A DNA stretch of 64,000 bases from Kocuria tytonis (GCF_003226895.2 NZ_PNJG02000001.1:434001-498000); one strand, 5' to 3'. Counted from the stretch's first letter, positions 20,090 to 29,513 are shown. The notes: generated by a model not told the origin, from the sequence alone. Made by a program: numbers and translations.

Positions 20090-22213
20090 TCACGCGTGGC
20101 CGGCGTCCTTCATGCGGCGCAGCTCCTTCTTGAGATCGGCGATCTCGTCCCGCAGCCGGCCCGCGAGTTCGAACTTCAGCTCGGCGGCGGCATTGCGCAT
20201 CTGCTCGCTGAGGTCCTCGATGAGCTGCACGAGGTCCTCGGCGGGAGCGGCGGCCACACCGTCCCGCAGCAGCTTGGACCCTGCGGCGGCCGCGCCCTTA
20301 TCCTTCGCCTTGCCGCCCTTGACGGGGGCGGTGTGGTTGTTGGCCGCGGAGCGCTGCGCCAGCAGGCTCTTGGTGTCCTCGTCCTCGCGGGCCAGCTGGT
20401 CGGTGATGTCCGCGATCTTCTTGCGCAGCGGAGTGGGGTCGATCCCGTGCTCCTCGTTGTACGCCACCTGGATCTCGCGGCGCCGGTTGGTCTCCTCGAT
20501 GGCCACGTCCATGGACCTGGTGATCCTGTCCGCGTACATGTGCACCTCACCCGAGACGTTTCGGGCGGCACGCCCGATGGTCTGGATGAGCGAGGTGGTG
20601 GAGCGCAGGAAGCCCTCCTTGTCCGCGTCCAGGATGGCCACCAGGGACACCTCCGGCAGGTCCAGGCCCTCGCGCAGCAGGTTGATGCCCACGAGGACGT
20701 CGAACGTGCCCATGCGCAGCTCCCGCAGCAGCTCCACGCGGCGCAGGGTGTCCACGTCCGAGTGCAGGTACTGCACCCGCACGCCGTGCTCCATGAGGTA
20801 CTCGGTGAGGTCCTCGGCCATGCGCTTGGTGAGGGTGGTCACGAGCACGCGCTCGTCCCGCTCCACGCGCAGCTCGATCTGCTCCAGGAGGTCGTCGATC
20901 TGACCCTTGGTGGGTTTCACGATCACCTGGGGGTCCACCAGTCCGGTGGGGCGGATGATCTGCTGCACCACGGAGTCGACCTTGGACATCTCGTACGGCC
21001 CGGGGGTCGCGGACATGTACATGGTCTGCCCGATCCGCTCCAGGAACTCCCCCCACTTCAGGGGCCGGTTGTCCATGGCGGAGGGCAGGCGGAAGCCGTG
21101 GTCCACCAGGGTGCGCTTGCGGGACATGTCCCCCTCGTACATGCCGCCGATCTGCGGCACGGTCACGTGGGACTCGTCGATGACGAGCAGGAAGTCGTCC
21201 GGGAAGTAGTCCAGCAGGCAGTGCGGGGCGGAGCCGCGCGGACGGCCGTCGATGTGCAGCGAGTAGTTCTCGATGCCGTTGCAGTAGCCCATCTGCTCCA
21301 TCATCTCGAGGTCGTAAGTGGTGCGCATGCGCAGCCGCTGGGCCTCCACGAGCTTGTTCTGGGACTCGAGCTCCTGCAGCCGCTCCTGCAGCTCGTTCTG
21401 GATGGACTCGATGGCCCCCGCCATCCGCTCCGCCCCGGCCACGTAGTGGGAGGCGGGGAAGACGTACATCTCCTGCTCCTCGTTGATGATCTCCCCGGTC
21501 AGCGGGTGCAGGGTGTAGATGGCCTCGATCTCGTCCCCGAAGAACTCGATCCGCAGGGCGTTCTCCTCGTACATGGGAATGATCTCCACGGTGTCCCCGC
21601 GCACGCGGAAGGTCCCGCGGTGGAAGTCGACGTCGTTGCGGACGTACTGCATGTTCACGAACTGGCGCAGCAGGGCGTCCCGGTCCATCTCCTGGCCCAC
21701 GGCCAGGGTGACCATCTGCTTGACGTACTCCTCGGGCGTGCCCAGGCCGTAGATGCAGGACACGGTGGAGACCACCACGGTGTCCCGGCGCGTGAGCAGG
21801 GCGTTGGTGGCGGAGTGCCGCAGCCGCTCCACCTCCTCGTTGATCGAGGAGTCCTTCTCGATGAAGGTGTCCGTCTGGGGGACGTAGGCCTCGGGCTGGT
21901 AGTAGTCGTAGTAGGAGACGAAGTACTCCACCGCGTTGTTGGGCAGCAGCTCCCGCAGTTCGTTGGCCAGCTGCGCGGCGAGCGTCTTGTTCTGCACGAG
22001 CAGCAGCGTGGGGCGCTGCACGGACTCGATCAGCCACGCCGCGGTGGCGGACTTGCCGGTGCCCGTGGCGCCCATGAGCACCACGTCCTTCTCGCCGCCC
22101 TGGATGCGTTGCGTGAGCTCCGCGATGGCCTTGGGCTGGTCCCCGGCGGGCTGGAACTCGGACACGACCTCGAACGGGGCGACCACACGGTTGATCTTCT
22201 GCGCGAGCGACAT
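20090..22213 (-). CDS. uvrB: Excinuclease ABC subunit B
   Basis: 707 aa. Walker A is [14 protein letters not shown] near residue 44 (the form usual in Actinobacteria). The beta-hairpin region [15 protein letters not shown] inserts between DNA strands, followed by the helicase motifs [13 protein letters not shown] and TIGRAARN. The C-terminal UVR motif (about residues 665-700) contacts UvrC. UvrB is loaded by UvrA at damaged sites. The ATG follows TAGCCT by 6 nt with no Shine-Dalgarno, so the mRNA is probably leaderless. The gene is flanked by terC genes and coaE, an arrangement frequent in Micrococcales. Confidence 0.97.
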   Translation of the reverse strand: MSLAQKINRVVAPFEVVSEFQPAGDQPKAIAELTQRIQGGEKDVVLMGATGTGKSATAAWLIESVQRPTLLLVQNKTLAAQLANELRELLPNNAVEYFVSYYDYYQPEAYVPQTDTFIEKDSSINEEVERLRHSATNALLTRRDTVVVSTVSCIYGLGTPEEYVKQMVTLAVGQEMDRDALLRQFVNMQYVRNDVDFHRGTFRVRGDTVEIIPMYEENALRIEFFGDEIEAIYTLHPLTGEIINEEQEMYVFPASHYVAGAERMAGAIESIQNELQERLQELESQNKLVEAQRLRMRTTYDLEMMEQMGYCNGIENYSLHIDGRPRGSAPHCLLDYFPDDFLLVIDESHVTVPQIGGMYEGDMSRKRTLVDHGFRLPSAMDNRPLKWGEFLERIGQTMYMSATPGPYEMSKVDSVVQQIIRPTGLVDPQVIVKPTKGQIDDLLEQIELRVERDERVLVTTLTKRMAEDLTEYLMEHGVRVQYLHSDVDTLRRVELLRELRMGTFDVLVGINLLREGLDLPEVSLVAILDADKEGFLRSTTSLIQTIGRAARNVSGEVHMYADRITRSMDVAIEETNRRREIQVAYNEEHGIDPTPLRKKIADITDQLAREDEDTKSLLAQRSAANNHTAPVKGGKAKDKGAAAAGSKLLRDGVAAAPAEDLVQLIEDLSEQMRNAAAELKFELAGRLRDEIADLKKELRRMKDAGHA

Positions 22214-22219
22214 GGCACC

Positions 22220-22225
22220 AGGCTA
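22220..22225 (-). promoter_or_regulatory. Probable -10 box of uvrB (leaderless promoter)
   Basis: TAGCCT on the minus strand ends 6 nt before the uvrB ATG. Confidence 0.5.
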
Positions 22226-22301
22226 CGCGCGGCCACCGACACGGACGACGCCGCACGGCCGCCCACGGGCGCCCCTCGACCGGCCGGGTGCCCGGAGGTG
22301 G

Positions 22302-22335
22302 CCCGGGACGAGCCGGGTGCCTGCGGCGTCCCGGG
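22302..22335 (-). terminator. GC-rich hairpin downstream of coaE
   Basis: CCCGGGACG and CGTCCCGGG pair perfectly over 9 bp with a 16-base loop in the 217-base gap between coaE and uvrB. Further GGCC-rich inverted repeats crowd the same gap. No T-run is present. Confidence 0.4.
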
Positions 22336-22430
22336 ATCGCCCGGGGCGCGCACGAGCCGGTCCGACCCCGGGGCCTTGCGGCCCGGGGCGGTATCCCCGT
22401 CCCGGACCGGCGGCGCCCGGTGGCGACCGG

Positions 22431-23054
22431 TCAGGCCGTCTCGGCCTCCCACCACCGGCGCACCTGGCGCTCGAGGTCCTCGCGCGTTCCGGAGTTGTCG
22501 AACACCGTGGTGGCCACGGCACGACGCTCGGCGTCCGAGGCCTGGGCGGCGATGCGGCGTCGTGCGTCGTCGGCGCTCATGCCGCGGTCGGCGACCATGC
22601 GGCGGACGCGCTCGTCCTCGGGCGCCTCGACCACCAGGACGCGGTCCATGGCCGTGTGCTGACCCGTCTCCACGAGCAGGGGGATGTCCTGGACCAGCAC
22701 GCCGCCGGGCGGCACCGTGGCCGCCAGCCGGGCCGCCTCGGCGCGCACGAGCGGGTGCATGATCGCGTTGAGCTCCGCGAGCCGCGCCGCGTCCTCGAAC
22801 ACGACGGCCGCCAGGGCTGCGCGGTCCAGCCGCCGCGTGTCCCGCTCCAGGACGTCCGGTCCGAAGCGCTCCACGATGGCCTCGTATCCCGCCTCACCCG
22901 GTTCCTGCAGCTGCCGGGCGATGGCGTCCGCGTCCACCACGAGCGCCCCGAGCGCCGTGAGGCAGCGGGACACCGTGGACTTCCCGGAGGCGATCCCACC
23001 CGTGAGACCGACCCGCAGGACCTCAGTGTGCCCCGGGCGTGTGAAGAGCGTCAT
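22431..23054 (-). CDS. coaE: Dephospho-CoA kinase
   Basis: 207 aa from the ATG at 23054 (GGAAGGA upstream). The P-loop is LTGGIASGKST, followed by VVDADAIARQL and IMHPLVRAEA, all canonical CoaE motifs. It phosphorylates the 3'-hydroxyl of dephospho-CoA, the last step of coenzyme A synthesis, in the cytosol. Its first 32 bases lie inside the 3' end of the upstream transporter gene, and its ribosome-binding site is within that coding sequence. The upstream gene itself ends in a degenerate CoaE-like domain, an unusual juxtaposition of a functional and a non-canonical copy. Confidence 0.95.
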   Translation of the reverse strand: MTLFTRPGHTEVLRVGLTGGIASGKSTVSRCLTALGALVVDADAIARQLQEPGEAGYEAIVERFGPDVLERDTRRLDRAALAAVVFEDAARLAELNAIMHPLVRAEAARLAATVPPGGVLVQDIPLLVETGQHTAMDRVLVVEAPEDERVRRMVADRGMSADDARRRIAAQASDAERRAVATTVFDNSGTREDLERQVRRWWEAETA

Positions 23055-25419
23055 GGTCGTGTCCTTCCGCGGCCGCGGGGCCGTTCTCGTCGAGCACCGG
23101 TCGGATCCGATCCTCCCAGATCTCACGGACCTGCTCGCGCACCCGGTCCACCCCGCCGTCGTTGCGGATCACGCAGTCGGCGGCCTCGCGCGTCTCGTCG
23201 TCCGAGGGCGCCTGGTCCACCACGTCCCACGCGACGTCCGCCGGCAGGCCCGCGTCCCGGCGCAGCCGCTGCACCCGCTCCTCCGCGGGAGCCGCCACCG
23301 CCACCACGAGGTCGAAGCGGTCCCGCTGCTCGGTCTCGAGGGGATCGCGCAGCACCTGCACCATGACGCAGTCCGGGCCGATCTCCCGCGCGCGGCGCCG
23401 GGCGGCCTCCCGCATCCCCGGCATGAGCAGCTCGTGGGCCCGGGCCCGCACGGTGTCGTTCTGGGCCATCAGCTCGTCCAGCGCGGCCATGGTCTCCGCC
23501 GCACCGGCGCCGACGCCGCTCGGCAGCTGCTCGCCGAAGATCCGGTCCACCTCCGCGCGCGTGCCGGTCCCCGGCTCCAGCAGCCCGCGCCACAGCTGCG
23601 TGCTGTCGAGCATGACGGCGCCGAGCTCCTCGAACGCGTGGGCGGCGGTGCGCTTTCCCGCGGAGGCACCACCGGTGAGCGCGAGCTGGTAGACCGGGCG
23701 GCCCTCCTGCTCCCGCTGCCAGTGCCACGTGCGGGGCTGGTGGGTGTCGTTCTCGGGCTCGGTGCCCACCTCGTACTCGGGGCGGATCACGTACTCCGCC
23801 ACGGCGGAGGTGTCCTCCTGCGCCCGCCGGTGGTACTCCTCCGCGGGCAGCACGTGCTTCCACTGCCGGGTGCGCACGGGCTTCGCGGTGCCGGCGTCCT
23901 GGCGCAGGGCCTGCAGCAGCATCGCGGCCTGCAGCACCTCCAGCAGCATCACGGGAGCGCCGATCACGATGATGACCTCCTGCAGTGCGTCCAGCCCGTT
24001 CTCGCCCGAGGTCAGCACGATGGCCGTGCACACCGCACCGACCGCCACGGTCCAGAAGATGCGCTGGCGGCGCGGGCCCTCGTCCTCGTGCCCGTTGGCC
24101 ATGGCGTCCATGACGAGCGCGCCGGAGTCGATGGAGGTGATGAAGAAGATGGTGATCACGACCAGCGCCACCAGCGCCGTGACCCCGAACCACGGCATGG
24201 ACTGCAGGAACTGGAACAGCGCGGCCTCCGGGTTGCCCTGGGTGACGATGGTCTCCGTGAGGCTGCCCCGTGTCCCGGGGGCGCGGTCGACGCGCATGGC
24301 GTTGTACCCGTAGATCCCCATCCACACCACCACGAACGCGGACGGCACGCCCAGCACGCCCACCACGAACTCGCGGATGGTGCGGCCCCGGGAGATCTTG
24401 GCCACGAACATCCCCACGAACGGGGCCCATGTGACGGTCCAGGCCCAGTAGAAGACGGTCCAGTCCCCGGACCACTGGCCACCGCCGAACGTGTCGTTGA
24501 AGAACGCCAGGGTGGGCAGCTGGTTGACGTAGCTGCCGGTGGACTCCACCACGGCGCGCATCGTGTCCATGCTCGCGCCGGCCATCAGGACGAACAGCAT
24601 GAGTGCCACGGCCAGGATGATGTTGGCGTAGGACAGCCGCTTCACGCCCTTCTCCATGCCCGCGAGCACGGAGGCGAGGCCCACGGCGGTGATCAGCGCG
24701 ATGATCACGGCCTGGATCCACCCGGCCATGGGGATCCCGTACACGTAGGTCAGGCCGCTGTTGATCTGCAGGGAGCCCAGTCCCACGGACACAGCCAGGC
24801 CGAAGACCGTGGCCACGATCGACAGGACGTCGATCGCCTTGCCCCACGGGCCGTGGATGCCGTCGCCGAGCAGCGGGTGGAACGCGGACGAGACGCGCGG
24901 GGGCAGCTTGCGCTTGTACGTGAAGTACCCGAACGCCAGCCCGGGCACGGCCAGGATGACCCACATGTGAAGCCCGAAGTGGAAGTTCGCGATGTTCAGC
25001 GCCTCCACCGCCGCCCGGTCCGAGGCGGGGTCCGTCCCGTACATGGGCGGGTTCGCGTAGTGGTTGATGGGCTCGGCCACGCCCCAGAACATCAGCACGG
25101 CGCCCACACCGGCCGCGAACAGCATGCCGAACCAGGTGAGGCCCGAGTAGGCGGGCGAGGAGTCGTCGTCGCCGATCTTGACGCGACCGTAGCGGCTCAC
25201 GGCCAGGCCCAGCGCGAAGATCACCAGCGCCGTGACGCTGAACGTGTAGAACCACCCCGTCTGGTACCGCAGCACGTGCGCCACGGCCCCGAACACCGCC
25301 TGCACGGGGCCGGGGAACAGGCCCATGGCCGCGGTGAACACCACGACCAGCGCCGCGGAGACGAAGAAGATGGCGGGCGAGGTGCGCAGCCCGAGACGGT
25401 CGTGCAGACGATTGAGCAT
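23023..25419 (-). CDS. BCCT-family osmolyte transporter fused to a degenerate CoaE-like domain
   Basis: 798 aa, against about 500-600 for ordinary BCCT proteins. Residues 15-505 hold about twelve transmembrane helices with BCCT motifs: MFWGVAEPINHYANPP, GLGSLQINSGL (sodium/substrate segment of TM5) and the Trp-rich FYWAWTVTWAPFVGMFVAK. Members import glycine betaine, choline or carnitine with Na+ or H+. After a linker (about 505-575), residues 577-775 resemble dephospho-CoA kinase: LTGGASAGKRT, ELGAVMLDS, DVVDQAPSDDETREAAD and IRNDGGVDRVREQV. The Mg-binding Ser/Thr after the P-loop Lys is Arg (Lys589-Arg590) and the DxD-like VDAD is LDST, so kinase activity is doubtful. The reading frame is continuous. 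The ATG start lacks a good ribosome-binding site. Confidence 0.88.
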   Translation of the reverse strand: MLNRLHDRLGLRTSPAIFFVSAALVVVFTAAMGLFPGPVQAVFGAVAHVLRYQTGWFYTFSVTALVIFALGLAVSRYGRVKIGDDDSSPAYSGLTWFGMLFAAGVGAVLMFWGVAEPINHYANPPMYGTDPASDRAAVEALNIANFHFGLHMWVILAVPGLAFGYFTYKRKLPPRVSSAFHPLLGDGIHGPWGKAIDVLSIVATVFGLAVSVGLGSLQINSGLTYVYGIPMAGWIQAVIIALITAVGLASVLAGMEKGVKRLSYANIILAVALMLFVLMAGASMDTMRAVVESTGSYVNQLPTLAFFNDTFGGGQWSGDWTVFYWAWTVTWAPFVGMFVAKISRGRTIREFVVGVLGVPSAFVVVWMGIYGYNAMRVDRAPGTRGSLTETIVTQGNPEAALFQFLQSMPWFGVTALVALVVITIFFITSIDSGALVMDAMANGHEDEGPRRQRIFWTVAVGAVCTAIVLTSGENGLDALQEVIIVIGAPVMLLEVLQAAMLLQALRQDAGTAKPVRTRQWKHVLPAEEYHRRAQEDTSAVAEYVIRPEYEVGTEPENDTHQPRTWHWQREQEGRPVYQLALTGGASAGKRTAAHAFEELGAVMLDSTQLWRGLLEPGTGTRAEVDRIFGEQLPSGVGAGAAETMAALDELMAQNDTVRARAHELLMPGMREAARRRAREIGPDCVMVQVLRDPLETEQRDRFDLVVAVAAPAEERVQRLRRDAGLPADVAWDVVDQAPSDDETREAADCVIRNDGGVDRVREQVREIWEDRIRPVLDENGPAAAEGHDHDALHTPGAH

Positions 25420-25590
25420 GGGGCCAAGCCTTGGACTAGCGGACGGGGGTGCGGTCGGGCCGCCCCGAGGACGGCCGCACTCACTGTATCGGTCCCGGGC
25501 GGTGGCACCGCCCACCGGCGGGCCGTCCCGGCCGTGACGTGCCACGCACCGCGGGAACCGGTCGCTCGGCCGGGCACACGGGCCGGTCCC

Positions 25591-25596
25591 TACACT
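25591..25596 (+). promoter_or_regulatory. Probable -10 box of the YigZ-family gene
   Basis: TACACT ends 6 nt before the GTG at 25603; leaderless arrangement. Confidence 0.5.
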
Positions 25597-25602
25597 GGGC
25601 GG

Positions 25603-26322
25603 GTGTCCACAGACCCCGCCGATCTCCCCGCCGAGCCGCGCGTCTCCTACACGGTCCTGCGCCCGGGCGCCCCGCACACCGCCGAGCTCGAGGTCAGGAA
25701 GTCCCGCTTCCTCGCCGTCCTGGGCCGCGTGGACAGCGAGGACGAGGCCCGCGAGCTGATCGCGCGCACGGCCGCCGAGCACCGGGACGCCAGGCACCAC
25801 TGCACGGCGTTCGTCCTGGGCCCCGGTCGTGAGGTCGCACGCTCCTCGGACGACGGCGAACCGTCCGGCACCGCGGGCATGCCCATCCTCCAGGCCCTGA
25901 CCCAGTACGCCACCCCGCGGCAGCACGCCGCCGGCGCACCCGGGGACCTCTCGGACGTGTGCGCCGTGGTCGTGCGCTGGTTCGGTGGTGTGAAGCTCGG
26001 CGCGGGCGGACTGGTCCGGGCCTACTCGGGTGCCGTGAGCGCGGCACTGCAGGGCGCTCCCCTGCTCCGCCGGCTGCGGTGCCGCGAGGTGGACCTCACC
26101 GCTGCCCACGCGGACGCCGGGCGGGTGGAGGCCGAGCTGCGCGCCCAGGGCTTCACGGTGCAGCCCACGGACTACGACGCCGCCCGGGCCACCCTGCACC
26201 TGCTCGTCCCGGACCTGCCCGCCGAGCTGCGGGCCGCCCAGGAGGCGCTCGCGAGCATCACCTCCGGCCGCGCCGCGGTGCGGCTCGGGCCGCCCCGGTG
26301 GCGGGACGTGCCGGGGTCGTAG
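25603..26322 (+). CDS. YigZ/IMPACT family protein (UPF0029)
   Basis: 239 aa. The N-terminal Impact domain shows KSRFLAVLGRV, the conserved DDGEPSGTAGMPILQAL (about residues 86-102) and VRWFGGVKLGAGGLVRAYSGA, followed by a C-terminal DUF1949-like ferredoxin fold. Family members bind ribosomes or RNA; the eukaryotic IMPACT protein inhibits GCN2, but the bacterial role is unsettled. The start is GTG at 25603, six bases after TACACT. It is divergent from the BCCT gene and convergent with rpsA, ending in a strong bidirectional terminator. Confidence 0.9.
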   Translation: MSTDPADLPAEPRVSYTVLRPGAPHTAELEVRKSRFLAVLGRVDSEDEARELIARTAAEHRDARHHCTAFVLGPGREVARSSDDGEPSGTAGMPILQALTQYATPRQHAAGAPGDLSDVCAVVVRWFGGVKLGAGGLVRAYSGAVSAALQGAPLLRRLRCREVDLTAAHADAGRVEAELRAQGFTVQPTDYDAARATLHLLVPDLPAELRAAQEALASITSGRAAVRLGPPRWRDVPGS

Positions 26323-26338
26323 CGCTGCCGGCAACGCG

Positions 26339-26377
26339 AGAGGTCCCGCACCCCTGACGGGGTGCGGGACCTCTTTC
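26339..26377. terminator. Bidirectional intrinsic terminator
   Basis: AGAGGTCCCGCACCCC and its exact complement form a 16-bp stem around a TGAC loop (26339-26374), followed by TTTC on the plus strand. It lies between the convergent ends of the YigZ-family gene and rpsA and can serve both. Confidence 0.9.
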
Positions 26378-26418
26378 GTGCGGATCAGTGCCTGTCAGCG
26401 GGCACCGTCACGCGTCAC

Positions 26419-27912
26419 TCAGTGACCGGTGAGCTTCTCGCGCAGGGCAGCGAGGGCCTCGTCGGACGCCAGCGTGCCGGAGTCCTCGGCCGGAGCCTCG
26501 GAGGAGTAGCTCGTGGGGCCGGAGGAGTGGCTCTGCGACGGAGCGGGGGACGACGAGGAGGAAGAGGACGACGACGAGGTGGTCGCGGCTTCCAGATCGT
26601 CCTGGATGTGCTTGCGCACCTGCTCCTTGTGGGCCTCCCAGCGGGACTGCGCCTGGGCGTACTGCTCCTCCCAGGCCGCGCGCTGCTCCTCGTAGCCCTC
26701 GATCCACTCGTTGGTCTCGGGATCGAAGCCCTCGGGGTACTTGTAGTTGCCCTGGTCGTCGTACTCGGCGGCCATGCCGTACTGGGCGGGATCGAACTCG
26801 GTGGACTCCGGGTCCACACCCTCGTTCGCCTGCTTCAGGGACAGCGAGATCCGGCGGCGGTCCAGGTCGATGTCGATGACCTTGACGAAGAGCTCCTCGT
26901 TCACGGACACGACCTGCTCGGCCATGTCCACGTGGCGCTGCGCCAGCTCGGAGATGTGCACCAGACCCTCGATGCCGTCCTCGACGCGCACGAACGCACC
27001 GAAGGGAACCAGCTTGGTGACCTTGCCCGGCACGACCTGACCCAGGGCGTGGGTGCGGGCGAAGAGCTGCCAGGGATCCTCCTGGGTGGCCTTCAGGGAC
27101 AGGGACACGCGCTCGCGGTCCATGTCCACGTCCAGGACCTCCACGGTGACTTCCTGACCGACCTCGACGACCTCGGAGGGGTGGTCGATGTGCTTCCAGG
27201 ACAGCTCGGAGACGTGCACCAGGCCGTCCACGCCACCGAGGTCCACGAACGCGCCGAAGTTGACGATCGAGGACACGGTGCCCGTGCGGACCTGGCCCTT
27301 CTGCAGCTGCTGCAGGAAGTTGGCGCGGACCTCGGACTGGGTCTGCTCGAGCCACGAGCGGCGGGACAGGACCACGTTGTTGCGGTTCTTGTCCAGCTCG
27401 ATGATCTTGGCCTCGAGCTGCTGGCCGATGTACGGAGCGAGGTCGCGGACACGGCGCATCTCCACGAGGGAGGCGGGCAGGAAGCCGCGCAGGCCGATGT
27501 CCAGGATGAGACCACCCTTGACGACCTCGATGACGGTACCGGTGACGACGCCGTCGTCCTCCTTGACCTTCTCGATGTCGCCCCAGGCGCGCTCGTACTG
27601 AGCGCGCTTCTTGGACAGGATCAGGCGGCCTTCCTTGTCCTCCTTGGTGAGGACCAGAGCCTCCACCTCGTCACCCACGGCCACGACATCGTCGGGGTTG
27701 ATGTCGTGCTTGATGGACAGCTCGCGCGAGGGGATGACACCTTCGGTCTTGTAGCCGATGTCCAGGAGGACCTCGTCGCGGTCGACCTTGACGACGGTGC
27801 CTTCCACGAGGTCGCCGTCGTTGAAGTACTTGATGGTCGCGTCGACAGCGGCGAGGAAGTCCTCTTCGGTTCCGATGTCGTTGACGGCGACCTGCTGGGT
27901 GGTGGTGGTCAT
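26419..27912 (-). CDS. rpsA: 30S ribosomal protein S1
   Basis: 497 aa from the ATG at 27912. Four S1 RNA-binding repeats are visible at about residues 35-105, 122-188, 205-278 and 292-365, e.g. GTVSSIVNFGAFVDLGGVDGLVHVSEL. The tail (about 365-497) is acidic and coiled, contains a run of ten serines, and ends in DEALAALREKL. Actinobacterial S1 commonly has four repeats rather than six. S1 anchors structured mRNA on the 30S subunit. A strong promoter (TTGAAC-N17-TAGACT) lies about 115 bases upstream and the leader contains a small hairpin. With many apparently leaderless genes nearby, S1-dependent and S1-independent initiation coexist here. Confidence 0.96.
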   Translation of the reverse strand: MTTTTQQVAVNDIGTEEDFLAAVDATIKYFNDGDLVEGTVVKVDRDEVLLDIGYKTEGVIPSRELSIKHDINPDDVVAVGDEVEALVLTKEDKEGRLILSKKRAQYERAWGDIEKVKEDDGVVTGTVIEVVKGGLILDIGLRGFLPASLVEMRRVRDLAPYIGQQLEAKIIELDKNRNNVVLSRRSWLEQTQSEVRANFLQQLQKGQVRTGTVSSIVNFGAFVDLGGVDGLVHVSELSWKHIDHPSEVVEVGQEVTVEVLDVDMDRERVSLSLKATQEDPWQLFARTHALGQVVPGKVTKLVPFGAFVRVEDGIEGLVHISELAQRHVDMAEQVVSVNEELFVKVIDIDLDRRRISLSLKQANEGVDPESTEFDPAQYGMAAEYDDQGNYKYPEGFDPETNEWIEGYEEQRAAWEEQYAQAQSRWEAHKEQVRKHIQDDLEAATTSSSSSSSSSSPAPSQSHSSGPTSYSSEAPAEDSGTLASDEALAALREKLTGH

Positions 27913-28005
27913 GTAGTAGGGACTCCGATGGAATTGGTGTGATGGTTTATCGCCGCCGCCCCCGCCCGGTGGGGCATGGTGGAGCGGCAACGTACAGCTT
28001 GGTGT

Positions 28006-28027
28006 GGGCGTGCGAAAACACGCACCC
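28006..28027 (-). other. Hairpin in the rpsA leader
   Basis: GGGTGCGTG-TTTT-CGCACGCCC can fold at the 5' end of the predicted rpsA transcript. S1 synthesis is autoregulated via leader structure in enterobacteria; here only the fold is seen. Confidence 0.35.
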
Positions 28028-28031
28028 TGCC

Positions 28032-28060
28032 AGTCTAGTGCCGGCGGGGTGCGCGTTCAA
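28032..28060 (-). promoter_or_regulatory. Promoter of rpsA
   Basis: Minus-strand -35 TTGAAC (28055-28060) and -10 TAGACT (28032-28037) are separated by exactly 17 bases. It lies just past the stop of the upstream acetyltransferase gene and 120 bases before the rpsA ATG. Confidence 0.75.
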
Positions 28061-28071
28061 GCGAGGGACGC

Positions 28072-29466
28072 TCAGAACGGGGAGATGCAGTACGGCTCCG
28101 TGGGCGTGGACATCAGGGCCTGGACGTCACGCAGCGCGGTGGCGTCCCGCACGCGCAGCAGGCCGGCGTCGTGCAGGGTGGAGGCCTTGACCGCGCCGAG
28201 GTACAGCGAGCCGAGCGAGTCGACGTTCAGAGCGGCGTCCGCCCCGTCCGGCAGCTCCACCACAGGCAGCGACTTGCCCTGCCGGTCCTCCTCCGTGCGG
28301 GGCCGGTCCCCCGTCCGTTCCACCCGGGTCCGAGCGCCCGTGGTGTCGATCACGTAGATGCCGTCCGCGAAGCCCATGGAGTCCACGATCGACAGGGTCA
28401 CCCGGCGGTGGGAGGTGTACGGGCGCGCCGTCAGCGCCGCCACGGGATCGAGGACGCGCAACCACACCTGCTCGTAGCGCTTGCGCACGGTGTACGCGGA
28501 CATGTCCACCATGCCCCACATCAGCGGGTCCTCGATCTGCGCGGCTTTGTACCGCACCTCGGTGACCAGGTCCAGGTTGCACAGGTACTCCCACAGCCCG
28601 ATGCGCGACTGCGGGGTCACGCCCACGAGGTCCACGACCTCGAGGGTGCCCTGGTAGCCCTGGGTGGGCAGGAACCGGTAGCTCACGTAGCCGTCCGGCT
28701 CCCCCGCCCCGTCGTAGTGCACCGCGGTGCGGACGTCCGGCTCGGGTGCGGCCTTGTGCCAGTTCCACTCGCCCGAGATCAGGTCCCACCACTTCTTCGT
28801 GCGGGTCAGCGAACCCGCGGTGCGCTCGTGGAAGCGCGCGAAGATCTCCGGGGCCAGTCGGGCCACTGCGGCGTTGTCGGCCATCTCCACGGAGCCGACC
28901 GCGGGGGCCTTGAGGTTCAGCCTGGTGTGGGCGTCCACCGTGACCTCCGCGTTGAACGTGGCCGCACCGAAGCCGAACCGGCCGTAGATGGTGGCCTCGG
29001 AGGCCGTGAGGGCCGCCAGCGGGAAACCGGCCCGGTGGGCCTCGGTGAGGTCGTCCGTCATGAGGCGGCGCAGCAGACCCCTGCGGGCGTGCGTGGGGCG
29101 CACGGTGACCTCGGAGATGAGCCAGGCCGGCACGCTGCGACCCTCCCCCAGGGTCAGCTGGGAGTCCCACGAGCAGAACGTGGCCACGGGACGCTCGGCG
29201 CCCAGCGCGGCAGGGGGGACCGGGTCCGCGGTGTAGACCGAGCGCAGGCGCGTCCCGGCCGCCCGCATCGAGGCCAGCGCCCGCTCGGTGGCCTCTGCGG
29301 TGGGTTCGCCGTCGTGGAAGCCCTGGGACACGGCACGGTTCCACTGCACCGCCTCCGGGTTCTGCTCCGGGCCGCCCTCGCCCACGGTGAAGCGGCGCAG
29401 CGTGTAGGTGTTGCCGCGTGCGCTGTGGCTGGTCTCGCAGGGCTGCTGCGGGGGTGTGGTGCTCAT
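28072..29466 (-). CDS. Eis-like GNAT N-acetyltransferase
   Basis: 464 aa. It has the Eis-family plan: two GNAT lobes and a C-terminal SCP2-like domain. The N-terminal lobe has the acetyl-CoA motif VRPTHARRGLLRRLM (about residues 123-137) and then LTASEATIYGRFGFG, characteristic of the family. The protein ends in Phe, whose terminal carboxylate is the catalytic base in characterised Eis proteins. Mycobacterial Eis acetylates aminoglycosides and a host phosphatase; whether this homologue does either is unknown. The ATG has an excellent GAGGAG site. It lies 47 bases downstream of polA. Confidence 0.88.
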   Translation of the reverse strand: MSTTPPQQPCETSHSARGNTYTLRRFTVGEGGPEQNPEAVQWNRAVSQGFHDGEPTAEATERALASMRAAGTRLRSVYTADPVPPAALGAERPVATFCSWDSQLTLGEGRSVPAWLISEVTVRPTHARRGLLRRLMTDDLTEAHRAGFPLAALTASEATIYGRFGFGAATFNAEVTVDAHTRLNLKAPAVGSVEMADNAAVARLAPEIFARFHERTAGSLTRTKKWWDLISGEWNWHKAAPEPDVRTAVHYDGAGEPDGYVSYRFLPTQGYQGTLEVVDLVGVTPQSRIGLWEYLCNLDLVTEVRYKAAQIEDPLMWGMVDMSAYTVRKRYEQVWLRVLDPVAALTARPYTSHRRVTLSIVDSMGFADGIYVIDTTGARTRVERTGDRPRTEEDRQGKSLPVVELPDGADAALNVDSLGSLYLGAVKASTLHDAGLLRVRDATALRDVQALMSTPTEPYCISPF

Positions 29467-29513
29467 GGTGCTCCTCGTCGTCTCGGGGGTCGTGGGGTCT
29501 CGCGTGCCGCGCG

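Noticed and set aside
20090-22213. UvrB Walker A reading GATGTGKS instead of the better known GVTGSGKT
   Set aside because: This form is normal for actinobacterial UvrB and does not indicate loss of function.
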